Below are positions 20,935-29,473 of a stretch of 64,000 bases of DNA, one piece after another. Position 1 is the first letter of the stretch; every line of letters begins with the position of its first letter. Source of the DNA: Thiogranum sp963752745 (lineage in GTDB: Bacteria; Pseudomonadota; Gammaproteobacteria; DSM-19610). The notes under the pieces are model-generated. The model searched no databases and had not been told where the DNA came from. It was given only the letters and a program-made list of their open reading frames with translations. The translations under genes and the position numbers were made by a program. The stretch is from contig CAVWAK010000022.1 in assembly GCA_963752745.1 (NCBI GenBank), forward strand, positions 56,961 to 120,960. The letters are read 5' to 3'.

Positions 20935-22089
20935 CTAGCCAGGTTGTCCATCTACCCTGGGGGTGGTCAGCATGGGGATATAGGTAACGACGAACAGGGT
21001 AAAGGCTGCAATCCACAATATCTGCGACAGGCCAATCCACTGGGTATAGCGGGCCACATCTACCAGGGGTAGCAGTACGCGTACCAGGGCAGCGGCAACC
21101 AGAAGAAAAAGCGCAAATGCTGCCGCCCTGGGAGGCGATTGCACATTGCGCCCTGTGTGTCCGAGACTAACGCGAGACATCATGCTTAGCGTCATTAAAC
21201 CAACACCGCCTATGGCAAAGGCGTGCAGGGCTAAAGAAACCGGTACATTTCCATAGACACTGAAGACGAAAAGAAGCAATCCCAGGTCAATAAACACCAG
21301 TGAGATATACAGACTCCAAAGCAGAGGTGCTTTCCAGATTCCGGGTGTGTGCCAACCAACAAGCCGGATTGTATGCACAATGAACAGGCCGCCTGCACAC
21401 CATGCGGACAGGTGTGGAGTATTGAGAAAAACATCACTGGTAAAAAACCCCAGGAATAACACGACACTGGTGATATCCAGCCATTTGGCATTAAACAGGG
21501 TAACCGGATAGCCGACACCTCGTTCAATGAAAAACGGTACCACGCGTCGTGCCATGATCAGTATCAGACCAACGATCAGGTAAAGGCCGCCATAGAGACC
21601 CCAGTGAACGCCCTGTGCCAGCTGGCCGATGGCGCCAAGATAAAACAGGATATTGCCCGCCGCGAGCAGCAGTAATGTCGAAAGTATGGCCAGTTGTTGC
21701 CACTGCTTTGCCTGAATACAGGGAATGCTTACTGACACCAGAAGCATCAGCATAAAGGCGATATCAAGTATCCCGGCAACCTCGATATGCGCCGTTATTG
21801 AGAAGGTAATTCGCGCCAGCATCCACAAGGCCAGGAGTATCAGTAGTCCACTGCCGTGCAGCGTTTGAATGCCTGTCCAGTTGCGCACTGCTGTAAGCAG
21901 AAAGCCGGCAATGACAGCTACGCTGTAGCCATAAATCATTTCGTGTATATGCCACTCGATGATAGATACACTTTTCAGTGGCAGCGGCACGCTGAACAGG
22001 AAAACGGCCATCCACAGGCCTATACTGAGTACGGCGTAGAGGCCTGCGCCGATAAAAAAAGGCCTGAAACCCAGGCTGAGTATTGTCAT
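20935..22089 (-). CDS. nnrS: NnrS family membrane protein
   Basis: 384-residue polytopic protein with about twelve hydrophobic segments. It starts LSLGFRPFFIGAGLYAVLSI and has EWHIHEMIYGYSVAVIAGFLL, both diagnostic of NnrS, a haem- and copper-containing protein that relieves nitric oxide stress and often sits with denitrification genes. Conserved histidines occur in WHIHEM and in LHAFAIGGVGLMTLSMMSRVSLGHTG. No denitrification enzymes are in this window and I see no FNR-type box in the 122 bases upstream. Confidence 0.9.
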   Translation of the reverse strand: MTILSLGFRPFFIGAGLYAVLSIGLWMAVFLFSVPLPLKSVSIIEWHIHEMIYGYSVAVIAGFLLTAVRNWTGIQTLHGSGLLILLALWMLARITFSITAHIEVAGILDIAFMLMLLVSVSIPCIQAKQWQQLAILSTLLLLAAGNILFYLGAIGQLAQGVHWGLYGGLYLIVGLILIMARRVVPFFIERGVGYPVTLFNAKWLDITSVVLFLGFFTSDVFLNTPHLSAWCAGGLFIVHTIRLVGWHTPGIWKAPLLWSLYISLVFIDLGLLLFVFSVYGNVPVSLALHAFAIGGVGLMTLSMMSRVSLGHTGRNVQSPPRAAAFALFLLVAAALVRVLLPLVDVARYTQWIGLSQILWIAAFTLFVVTYIPMLTTPRVDGQPG

Positions 22090-22211
22090 TGTAAATTCAC
22101 CAGTTCTTCAGTGTATGTTGTCAGTTTGTTCCGGCTTTCGGGGTAAATGTTTCAGCCAGAAAGGGTGGTTAAAGGTTTTTATCCCGGAGATGCGGATTTG
22201 TGGCGGGTGCA

Positions 22212-22568
22212 TTAGTCGTCAAGTGACTCTACCAGCTGAATGATATCTTTTATCGACGACGCGGAAATCTTTTCGATGCAGCAAGCGTTGGCCTGCGCTG
22301 CATGGGCACGGACCAGTGTGGCGATATCTTCAAGTGTCAGGATGCGGCTGGCCGGCTCTGGTATTGCACAGCCATTTACTTGAGTCGTCAGGGAGTACAG
22401 GCTGCCTGAAGAATCAATCAGCGCGTCGCTGCTTCGATAGCGGAAATGATGGTGCCCGGAATTCTGCTCCCATGCCGTCTGGTCGCGAATAAAGACGAGC
22501 TCGGCATCGCCGTCGATTTTTATAATGGCCGGCCAGCTGACAGGGTGCGGTTGCACGGCAGCACTCAA
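22212..22568 (-). CDS. DUF4144-like small protein coupled to nadB
   Basis: 118-residue soluble protein. The pattern WPAIIKIDGDAELVFIRDQ at the start, ALIDSSGSLYSL in the middle and VRAHAAQANACCIEKISASSI near the end resembles DUF4144; the name is from memory. The start is a TTG overlapping the nadB stop (TTGA), so it is probably translated by coupling; a GTG four codons in (22556) is an alternative. Function unknown. Confidence 0.6.
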   Translation of the reverse strand: MSAAVQPHPVSWPAIIKIDGDAELVFIRDQTAWEQNSGHHHFRYRSSDALIDSSGSLYSLTTQVNGCAIPEPASRILTLEDIATLVRAHAAQANACCIEKISASSIKDIIQLVESLDD

Positions 22569-24235
22569 TTATCGACGATGCTGAGTTGCTCGACATTTTC
22601 GACCGCTACATGGTGGACAGTGCCAGCATCGCGCTTCTTCGGTACCAGTATGGTATCGCTGGCAGGTCTGTCATTATTCTGTTCCGGGTAATCCAGTGTG
22701 TAGTGCAATCCGCGGCTTTCCTTGCGCATTTGTGCCGAGCGGATAATCAGTTCAGCCACCTGCACCAGGTTGCGCAGTTCCAGCAGATCACTGGTGACAC
22801 GGAAATTTCCGTAGTAGTCCTGTATTTCCTGTTGCAACAGTTCCACTCGCCGGCGCGCACGTTGCATGCGCTTGTCGGTACGCACGATGCCGACATAGTC
22901 CCACATGAAACGCCTCAGTTCGTCCCAGTTGTGGCTGACAACCACTTCTTCGTCTGAATCGGTGACCTGTGATTCGTCCCATTCGGGGAGTTCCGGCGGC
23001 AGACTGGTGGTATCCAGTTTGCTGCTGATATCGGCTGCTGCCGATGTGGCGAAGACCAGGCATTCCAGTAGCGAGTTGCTGGCCATGCGGTTGGCGCCGT
23101 GCAGGCCGGTGCAGGCGGACTCGCCAACCACGTACAGGTTATTTACATCAGTGTGCCCTTTCAGGTCGGTAGGGACGCCGCCGCAAGTGTAGTGGGCGGC
23201 CGGTACCACCGGTATAGCTTCCCGTGTCAGGTCGAAGCCCAGGTCGAGACAGCGTTGGTAGATAGTAGGAAAGTGCTTCTGGATGAAGTCAGCCGACTTG
23301 TGGGAGATATCCAGCAGTACATGGTCGTAGCCGTGGCGTTTCATTTCGTTGTCAATGGCGCGGGCAACGATATCCCTTGGTGCCAGTTCGCCACGCGGGT
23401 CGTAACGTTGCATGAACGGTTTGCCGTTGGGCAGTAATAATTTACCGCCTTCACCGCGTACTGCTTCGGTGATAAGAAATGACTTGGCGCGCGGGTGATA
23501 CAGACAGGTTGGGTGGAACTGGTTGAATTCCATGTTTGCCACCCGGCAGCCAGCGCGCCAGGCCATGGCGATGCCGTCACCGGTACTGGTGTCCGGGTTA
23601 CTTGTGTAGAGATATACCTTGCTGGCTCCGCCAGTGGCAAGCACGGTAAATTTTGCACGGAAGACTTCTATTTTGCCTTTGCCCCGGTCCAGCACGTAGG
23701 CGCCCAGGCAATGATTGTCCTTGCGACCAATCCGGTCCGCCGTGATCAGATCAACAGCGAGGTGTTGTTCCAGCAGGTCAATATTGGGCCGCCCACGAAC
23801 GGCTTCTACCAGGCTGGTTTCAACAGCCTGGCCGGTGCTGTCAGCCGCGTGGATAACACGGCGGTGCTGGTGGCCGCCTTCACGAGTCAAATGGAATTCG
23901 TCCTCGTGTTTTTCATCTTCGCGCCGGGTGAAGGACACGCCAAGGTCAATCAGCCACTGTACCGCTTCCGGCCCGTGTTCGACGGTATGGCGTACCGCTT
24001 CAGGGTTGCACAGACCGGCACCGGCACCCATGGTGTCGCTGATATGGGAATCCAGCGAGTCCTTGTGGTCGATTACTGCCGAAATACCTCCCTGGGCATA
24101 CCAGGTATTGCCTTCCTTGACCGGCCCCTTGGAAAGAACCGCGACACGGGCTCGTTTGGGCAGGCGTAGCGCCAGGCTAAGGCCGGCGGCGCCACTGCCG
24201 ATAATCAGCACGTCGTACTGGTGTTGGGTATGCAT
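22565..24235 (-). CDS. nadB: L-aspartate oxidase
   Basis: 556-residue flavoprotein that oxidises L-aspartate to iminoaspartate, the first step of de novo NAD synthesis; it can use oxygen or fumarate. The FAD-binding motif is IGSGAAGLSLALRL near the N-terminus; QGGISAV, EFNQFHPTCLYHP and HGANRMASNSLLECLVF are conserved in the family, and the C-terminal helical region is complete. It is divergent from rpoE, the common arrangement in gammaproteobacteria. Confidence 0.96.
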   Translation of the reverse strand: MHTQHQYDVLIIGSGAAGLSLALRLPKRARVAVLSKGPVKEGNTWYAQGGISAVIDHKDSLDSHISDTMGAGAGLCNPEAVRHTVEHGPEAVQWLIDLGVSFTRREDEKHEDEFHLTREGGHQHRRVIHAADSTGQAVETSLVEAVRGRPNIDLLEQHLAVDLITADRIGRKDNHCLGAYVLDRGKGKIEVFRAKFTVLATGGASKVYLYTSNPDTSTGDGIAMAWRAGCRVANMEFNQFHPTCLYHPRAKSFLITEAVRGEGGKLLLPNGKPFMQRYDPRGELAPRDIVARAIDNEMKRHGYDHVLLDISHKSADFIQKHFPTIYQRCLDLGFDLTREAIPVVPAAHYTCGGVPTDLKGHTDVNNLYVVGESACTGLHGANRMASNSLLECLVFATSAAADISSKLDTTSLPPELPEWDESQVTDSDEEVVVSHNWDELRRFMWDYVGIVRTDKRMQRARRRVELLQQEIQDYYGNFRVTSDLLELRNLVQVAELIIRSAQMRKESRGLHYTLDYPEQNNDRPASDTILVPKKRDAGTVHHVAVENVEQLSIVDN

Positions 24236-24336
24236 TGCTTGTGGCCAGCTCCCGGAATCGGGTATGGTTCACCCGGTTAACACATTCAGATATAGGGCTT
24301 TGTCCATAAACTTTACCCCAATTGGCGCAAGCTGGC

Positions 24337-24362
24337 GAACTTACCGGGCAGTTATCGGTCTA
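24337..24362 (+). promoter_or_regulatory. Sigma-E autoregulatory promoter of rpoE
   Basis: GAACTT at 24337-24342 and GTCTA at 24358-24362 are separated by 15 bases, matching the RpoE/AlgU consensus (GGAACTT, about 15-16 bases, GTCnAA). Transcription would start near 24369, just before an in-frame ATG at 24371, which supports the internal rpoE start at 24407. Sigma-E genes commonly activate their own operon this way. Confidence 0.75.
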
Positions 24363-24406
24363 CTGGAAGCATGCAAGCTGTCCAGGAAATCGAAAGGGTA
24401 GCCCGG

Positions 24407-24994
24407 ATGGGTGAGCGTAATCTTGACCAGGAACTGGTCGAGCGGGTGCAGCGTGGTGAAAAGGCCGCATTTGATATCCTCGTGCGCAAGTACGAGCACA
24501 AGCTGGCCAATGTTATCGGCCGCTATATTCGTGACCCCAGCGAGGTTCTGGACGTGTCTCAGGAGGCCTTCATCAAGGCTTACCGTGCACTGCCGAATTT
24601 TCGTGGTGACAGCGCGTTTTATACCTGGATTTACCGCATTGCTATCAACACGGCCAAGAATCACCTTGTGGCTGCCGGCCGGCGCCCGCCACGGGATGAT
24701 ATTGAAGCCCATGAAGCGGAACAATTTGAGTCGGCATCGGGTCTCAAAGAGTATGCCACGCCAGAGCGCCAGGCACTGCAGAAGGAGCTGGCGGGCACTA
24801 TTCAGGATGCCATTGACGAATTGCCCGAGGAGTTGCGTGTGGCCATCGTTCTGCGCGAACTGGAAGGGTTGAGTTACGAGGAGATTGCCACTGCCATGGA
24901 TTGCCCGATTGGCACAGTGCGCTCCAGGATATTCAGGGCCAGGGATGCTATTGAAAAGCGGATTCGCCCCCTGATTGATGAAACGGATACGTGA
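24407..24994 (+). CDS. rpoE: Sigma factor E (RpoE/AlgU)
   Basis: Extracytoplasmic-stress sigma factor, 195 residues from the ATG at 24407. Region 2 shows DVSQEAFIKAYRALPNFRG and AFYTWIYRIAINTAKNHL, and region 4 LRELEGLSYEEIATAMDCPI and GTVRSRIFRARDAIEKRI, nearly identical to E. coli RpoE. An upstream ATG at 24371 would add 12 residues, but the sigma-E promoter places the transcript start about two bases before it and the family N-terminus fits MGERNLDQELVERVQ. First gene of rpoE-rseA-rseB-rseC-degQ. Confidence 0.96.
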   Translation: MGERNLDQELVERVQRGEKAAFDILVRKYEHKLANVIGRYIRDPSEVLDVSQEAFIKAYRALPNFRGDSAFYTWIYRIAINTAKNHLVAAGRRPPRDDIEAHEAEQFESASGLKEYATPERQALQKELAGTIQDAIDELPEELRVAIVLRELEGLSYEEIATAMDCPIGTVRSRIFRARDAIEKRIRPLIDETDT

Positions 24995-25004
24995 GTATAT
25001 AGAC

Positions 25005-25586
25005 ATGAGTGATGAAATCCGTGAACAGCTGTCGGCTCTCGCCGACGACGAACTGAATGATGTCGAGCAGCCGCTGTTACTAGGGCGCCTGCAGCGTGAT
25101 GCTGAGTTGCGAGCCTGTCTTGGACGTTACCAGTTAATCGGTGAAGTGATGCGGGGTACGGGTACCACGGCAACACTCGGTATTGCTGGTCGCGTACAGC
25201 AGGCGCTTGCCGACGACATGCCAGTGAGTGCCAGGGCAACAGAGCGAATGGCTTTATGGAAGCCTGTCGCCGGTCTGGCGGTGGCAGCATCGGTTGCATT
25301 GGTCGCCGTGCTGACAGTGACCTCGGTGAATGAAAATCCCGCAAACAATGTACCTGCGCTGGCGACAGCCGATCTGGCGCCCGTCGTTGCCCCGGTTCGG
25401 ACAGCCGGCCCGGCAGTTACCCAGGTAAGCGATATAAGTGGCGACCCACGCTGGGACCGGCTGGACCCGAGTATCGACAAACGCCTGTCCGGTTATCTCG
25501 TCAACCATAACGAGTACGCTGCAAGCCGTGGTGTTCAGGGTGTTATGCCTTACGTCCGTATAGTCGGCCACGATACCAGCGAGTGA
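25005..25586 (+). CDS. rseA: Anti-sigma-E factor RseA (MucA)
   Basis: 193-residue single-pass inner-membrane protein. The N-terminal cytoplasmic anti-sigma domain (MSDEIREQLSALADDELND) binds RpoE; a transmembrane helix follows (about residues 88-106, AGLAVAASVALVAVLTV) and then a periplasmic region that RseB would protect. Release follows DegS/RseP-type proteolysis. The ATG at 25005 is chosen; an ATG at 24975 overlaps the rpoE end and adds a non-conserved MMKRIREYID. It is coupled to rseB by TGATG overlap. Confidence 0.92.
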   Translation: MSDEIREQLSALADDELNDVEQPLLLGRLQRDAELRACLGRYQLIGEVMRGTGTTATLGIAGRVQQALADDMPVSARATERMALWKPVAGLAVAASVALVAVLTVTSVNENPANNVPALATADLAPVVAPVRTAGPAVTQVSDISGDPRWDRLDPSIDKRLSGYLVNHNEYAASRGVQGVMPYVRIVGHDTSE

Positions 25587-26554
25587 TGATCGGTAAAGCG
25601 CTTCCTGGTCTACTGACAGTAATATTGCTGGCATTCCATGCCCCGACCCGGGCGGAAGCTGATGTCCAGCAGTGGCTGGAGCGCATGTCGATGGCGGCAC
25701 GCTCGCTCAATTACGTCGGCACCTTTGTCTACCAGCACGGGGGTCAGCTTGAAGCCATGCAGATTGTCCATGCCATGGACGAAGCCGGTGAGCGTGAGCG
25801 CCTGATGTCATTAACCGGGCCGAAGCGCGAAGTCATACGGGACAATCAAATTGTTACCTGTATTCTCGGTGACCGGCAAGCCGTCCATGTCAACAAGAGT
25901 CGCCCACGCACGCCTTTTCCGGTTAGCTTTCCCACCGAACTGATGGAACTTGAAAAACATTACGCCTTCAAAGTGCAGGGCGAGGATCGCGTGGCGGGCC
26001 ACGACTGTCGTGTAGTAGCTGTCAATCCGCGTGACCGCATGCGTTACGGCCGTCGGCTTTGTGTGCATGAAACCAGTCACCTGTTGCTGCGTTCTGAATT
26101 GACAGATTCCGGGGGCAAGCCCATTGAGCAGGTGATGTTCACCGATGTGAAATTCCCTGAACACATCGATGAAGCTGCCTTGTTACCCGACTTCAGCAGA
26201 GCTGACTTTACCTGGAAGCAGGAGCCCGAGCAGTCGCCTGAAACCGGCGATGTCAATGATGATTCGCGCTGGAAAGTGTTCAAGGTGCCAGACGGCTTCA
26301 TCCTCACGGACCACAGTTGGCACCAGTTGACGGCTGATGACCCTGGTGTTGAGCACTGGGTATACAGTGATGGACTCGCCAGTGTTTCGGTGTACATAGA
26401 AGAAGCACATAACGAGGAAAAATATGGCGGTGTTAGCCACCGCGGCGCGCTGAATGCCTACGGAACAATGGTTGCCGGGCACTATGTCACCGTTGTCGGT
26501 GAAGTTCCACGCGAGACTGTGGAAATGATCGGCCAGTCGGTACGGATCAAGTAA
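25586..26554 (+). CDS. rseB: Sigma-E regulator RseB (MucB)
   Basis: 322-residue periplasmic regulator with a signal peptide (through FHAPTRA). The N-terminal lipid-binding, LolA-like domain shows MSMAARSLNYVGTFVYQHGG and HVNKSRPRTPFPVSFP, and the C-terminal domain contacts RseA. It senses misplaced lipoprotein or LPS and protects RseA from cleavage. A GTG one codon earlier (25583) could also serve as start. Confidence 0.93.
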   Translation: MIGKALPGLLTVILLAFHAPTRAEADVQQWLERMSMAARSLNYVGTFVYQHGGQLEAMQIVHAMDEAGERERLMSLTGPKREVIRDNQIVTCILGDRQAVHVNKSRPRTPFPVSFPTELMELEKHYAFKVQGEDRVAGHDCRVVAVNPRDRMRYGRRLCVHETSHLLLRSELTDSGGKPIEQVMFTDVKFPEHIDEAALLPDFSRADFTWKQEPEQSPETGDVNDDSRWKVFKVPDGFILTDHSWHQLTADDPGVEHWVYSDGLASVSVYIEEAHNEEKYGGVSHRGALNAYGTMVAGHYVTVVGEVPRETVEMIGQSVRIK

Positions 26555-26558
26555 AGCC

Positions 26559-27038
26559 ATGCTGGAAGAAACTGCCAGGGTGGTGCGTGTTGAAGGTGGC
26601 GAAGTCTGGGTCGAAACGCAACGGCGGTCGACTTGCTCAAGCTGTACGGTTGAAAAGGGTTGCGGTACCGCGACCCTCGCAAAAGTATTGGGCCAGCGCC
26701 GTACGCTGGTGCGGGTGCTCAGTGATCTGCCCCTGGTAGTTGGCGATCAGGTAGTCATCGGAATTCGTGAGCAGGCGCTGGTGCGTGGCTCGCTGGCGGT
26801 GTATGCCGTGCCTTTGTTACTGTTGCTTGCTGGCGCTATTATCGGTGAACTGGGTGCGGGGCAGGGATTATGGGCCAGCGCCGAAGCGGCCAGTCTGCTG
26901 CTGGGATTAGGTGGTCTGGTGGCCGGGTTGTTGTGGTTGAGGTATTTTAGCCGCCGGATTCATCATGACGCATACTATCAACCCGTGGTGTTACGTCGTG
27001 CTGCCGACCCCATTATAAATTACGTAGCAATACCCTGA
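26559..27038 (+). CDS. rseC: RseC/MucC family membrane protein
   Basis: 159-residue protein with a cysteine-rich N-terminus (STCSSCTVEKGCGTATL), a beta-rich cytoplasmic part (LPLVVGDQVVIGI) and two membrane helices (about residues 82-105 and 110-128). RseC is tied to sigma-E regulation and to the SoxR-reducing Rsx/Rnf system. It sits in its usual place between rseB and degQ. Confidence 0.92.
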   Translation: MLEETARVVRVEGGEVWVETQRRSTCSSCTVEKGCGTATLAKVLGQRRTLVRVLSDLPLVVGDQVVIGIREQALVRGSLAVYAVPLLLLLAGAIIGELGAGQGLWASAEAASLLLGLGGLVAGLLWLRYFSRRIHHDAYYQPVVLRRAADPIINYVAIP

Positions 27039-27050
27039 TCAGGAGTAGGT

Positions 27051-28493
27051 ATGACCATATTTAGAAGCAAGGGATGGATGATTGCACTGCTGACGCTGAT
27101 AAGTGTTGGTATTGCCCAGGCTCAGGCGCGTGAGTTGCCCGATTTTACCGGCCTGGTAGAAGAAGCCGGCGTTGCAGTGGTTAATATCAGTACCACGCAA
27201 AAAGTAACGTCCGGGGGCATGCAGTTGCCGGAAGGGATGGAGATTCCCGATCTGCCGGAAGGTTCGCCTTTTGGCGACCTGTTCAAACATTTCTTCGGAC
27301 AGCCAGGTGGACCCGGTGGTGAAGGTGTGCCGCAGGAGCGTGAAGCCAAGTCGCTGGGGTCCGGGTTCATTGTATCCAAAGATGGTTACATCATGACCAA
27401 TAATCACGTGGTCAAAGATGCCACCGAAATTATTGTGCGACTGGATGATCGTCGTGAACTCAAGGCCGAGGTGATCGGGACTGATGAGCGTAGTGATGTA
27501 GCACTGCTGAAAATTGAGGCCGAAAATCTGCCGGTGGCGAAAATCGGTAAATCCGAGGATCTGAAAGTTGGTGAATGGGTGCTGGCTATCGGTTCCCCAT
27601 TTGGTTTTGACAGTTCGGCTACTGCCGGCATCGTCAGTGCCAAGGGACGGGCGCTGCCGCGCGAGAACTACGTACCGTTTATACAAACCGACGTCGCTAT
27701 TAACCCCGGTAATTCAGGTGGTCCCCTGTTTAACCTCGATGGTGAAGTTGTTGGTGTGAACTCCCAGATTTACAGCCGGACGGGTGGCTACATGGGTTTG
27801 TCGTTCTCCATCCCCATCGAGGTGGCCATGGATGTAGCGCAGCAGCTCAAGGAACACGGCAAGGTCAGTCGTGGCTGGCTGGGCGTGCTGATTCAGGATG
27901 TCACCCTGGAACTGGCTGAGTCATTTGATATGAGCAAGCCACAGGGGGCTCTGGTAGCAAAGGTTGTACCGGATAGTCCAGCCGCAGATGCCAAGTTTGA
28001 GGTTGGTGATATTGTCGTCGAATTTAATGGCAAGGATATCGAGCGCTCATCCAGTCTGCCGCCAGTGGTTGGTCGTACGCCAGTCGGTAAAAAGGTACCT
28101 GTGAAGGTCATCCGTGGCGGGCGCAGCAAAACACTATGGGTCAAGCTGGGCGAGCTGCCGGATCAGGATGCGACGATTGCCAGGGCTGACGAAGCCAAGA
28201 CGACCAGTGATAATCGATTGAATATCAAGGTGGCAGACCTCACCGATCAGCAGCGTAAGGAGCTGCAACTGGAAGGTGGAATTCTGGTTGAGTCTGTCGG
28301 TAATGGTGCTGCGGCGGACGCAGGTGTGCGTGAAGGCGATATCCTGTTGCGTATCGAAAATGAGCTGGTGAAGGATGTTGACGATTTTGAAGCCCGAATC
28401 AAAAAACTGCCTGCAGGGAAATCGGTAGCGATCCTGGTGCAACGACGCGGGGGCCCGATTTTCCTCGCCATGAAGGTGCCGAAAGAAGAGTAG
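27051..28493 (+). CDS. degQ: Periplasmic serine endoprotease DegQ/DegP (MucD)
   Basis: 480-residue HtrA-family protease and chaperone. It has a signal peptide ending at AQAQA, a trypsin-like domain with the triad H119 (TNNHVV), D149 (SDVALLKI) and S222 (NPGNSGGPLF), and two PDZ domains (from about 275 and 385). A long Gly/Pro-rich LA loop precedes the histidine (GQPGGPGGEGVPQE). In Pseudomonas the gene in this place is mucD, which dampens sigma-E signalling by degrading misfolded envelope proteins. A CAGGAG site precedes the ATG. Confidence 0.95.
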   Translation: MTIFRSKGWMIALLTLISVGIAQAQARELPDFTGLVEEAGVAVVNISTTQKVTSGGMQLPEGMEIPDLPEGSPFGDLFKHFFGQPGGPGGEGVPQEREAKSLGSGFIVSKDGYIMTNNHVVKDATEIIVRLDDRRELKAEVIGTDERSDVALLKIEAENLPVAKIGKSEDLKVGEWVLAIGSPFGFDSSATAGIVSAKGRALPRENYVPFIQTDVAINPGNSGGPLFNLDGEVVGVNSQIYSRTGGYMGLSFSIPIEVAMDVAQQLKEHGKVSRGWLGVLIQDVTLELAESFDMSKPQGALVAKVVPDSPAADAKFEVGDIVVEFNGKDIERSSSLPPVVGRTPVGKKVPVKVIRGGRSKTLWVKLGELPDQDATIARADEAKTTSDNRLNIKVADLTDQQRKELQLEGGILVESVGNGAAADAGVREGDILLRIENELVKDVDDFEARIKKLPAGKSVAILVQRRGGPIFLAMKVPKEE

Positions 28494-28500
28494 TCAGGCC

Positions 28501-28731
28501 ATGCAACTCACCTTGTATTACAGGGAAGGTTGCCACCTCTGTGAGATCATGTTGCAGGCCCTCCGGGGCCTGCAGTCTGATATGGAGTTCGAGATTTCCG
28601 TTGTCGACATAGACCGCGAGCCCGACTTGCGCCAACGTTATGATGAGTGGGTACCGGTGCTGTGCCGGGGCGAGCTGGAAATTTGCCATTACCAGTTGGA
28701 CCTTGATGCCCTGAATCGGGCCTTGCGGTAG
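28501..28731 (+). CDS. Glutaredoxin-like protein (DUF836)
   Basis: 76-residue thioredoxin-fold protein with a CHLC active site (YYREGCHLCEIMLQAL) and VVDIDREPDLRQRY, then WVPVLCRGELEICHYQLD, as in the DUF836 glutaredoxin-like group. It begins seven bases after degQ and may share its transcript. The cis-proline is in WVPVL. Substrate unknown. Confidence 0.85.
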   Translation: MQLTLYYREGCHLCEIMLQALRGLQSDMEFEISVVDIDREPDLRQRYDEWVPVLCRGELEICHYQLDLDALNRALR

Positions 28732-28798
28732 AGATAATGATTGCGAAACGAGGCCGAACGGGTGTAATGTTATTTCCCGAACAAACCAACCAGTAGGT

Positions 28799-29374
28799 AT
28801 GGAAAATATTATGCAATCAGGCGACTTTGCACCACCTATCCAACTGAGTGCGATCGACGGTAATGCTTTTGACAGTCGTTCGCTGGAAGGTAGACGTTAT
28901 CTCGTGACTTTCTTTCGTTTTGCGAGCTGTCCATTCTGCAATATGCGCATGGCAGAGCTTGTACGAAGACGCGATGAGCTGGGTGAAGATTTTGAAATCA
29001 TCGCGATATTCGAGGCTGATCTCAAGCATTTGCAAAAGCACGCCAGCCAGCACCTGGCGGCATTTCCTGTTCTGGCTGACCCCAAAAGAGTCAGCTACCG
29101 GGAGTATGGTATTCGCAAATCCCTGTTGGGCGTTATCAAAGGTATTGTTACGCGAATCAACGTAGTCACAATGGGTATGTTGCGCGGGTACGTGCCACGT
29201 GAAATCTCTTCGCGCCTGTTGACCATGCCGGCATCATTCCTGGTCGACGAGCAGGGTATCATTCAGCTTGCTTACTACGGTCGTGATGAAGGCGATCATC
29301 TGTCTTTCGATAGCATCAAGTCCTTTGCTCTGGGTGTCACACCGTTCGCTGGGTGTACTGCAGTATCAGCTTGA
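28799..29374 (+). CDS. Peroxiredoxin-like AhpC/TSA family protein
   Basis: 191-residue thioredoxin-fold protein of the peroxiredoxin-like group. The redox site is FRFASCPFCNMRMAEL (CPFC), and a C-terminal TMPASFLVDEQGIIQLAYYG supplies the cis-proline and beta strands. A second ATG at 28811 could be the start. It follows the glutaredoxin-like gene in the same direction after 67 bases. It may reduce peroxides or disulfides; this is inferred from family. Confidence 0.82.
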   Translation: MENIMQSGDFAPPIQLSAIDGNAFDSRSLEGRRYLVTFFRFASCPFCNMRMAELVRRRDELGEDFEIIAIFEADLKHLQKHASQHLAAFPVLADPKRVSYREYGIRKSLLGVIKGIVTRINVVTMGMLRGYVPREISSRLLTMPASFLVDEQGIIQLAYYGRDEGDHLSFDSIKSFALGVTPFAGCTAVSA

Positions 29375-29473
29375 TCGCGGTTAACAAAAAACATGAAACG
29401 CCCTGTTGCCCGGCCGGGCGTTGCGTGATGTGGTGCTGCTACAATGCACTTCTTGATTTACAGGGAGACCGTT

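Noticed and set aside
23495..24401. Two long plus-strand frames opposite nadB
   Set aside because: Both are antisense to the well-supported nadB and carry no recognisable motif.
29397..29422. AACGCCC/GGGCGTT hairpin after the peroxiredoxin-like gene
   Set aside because: The 7-bp stem has no T tract on either strand, so it is not called as a terminator.
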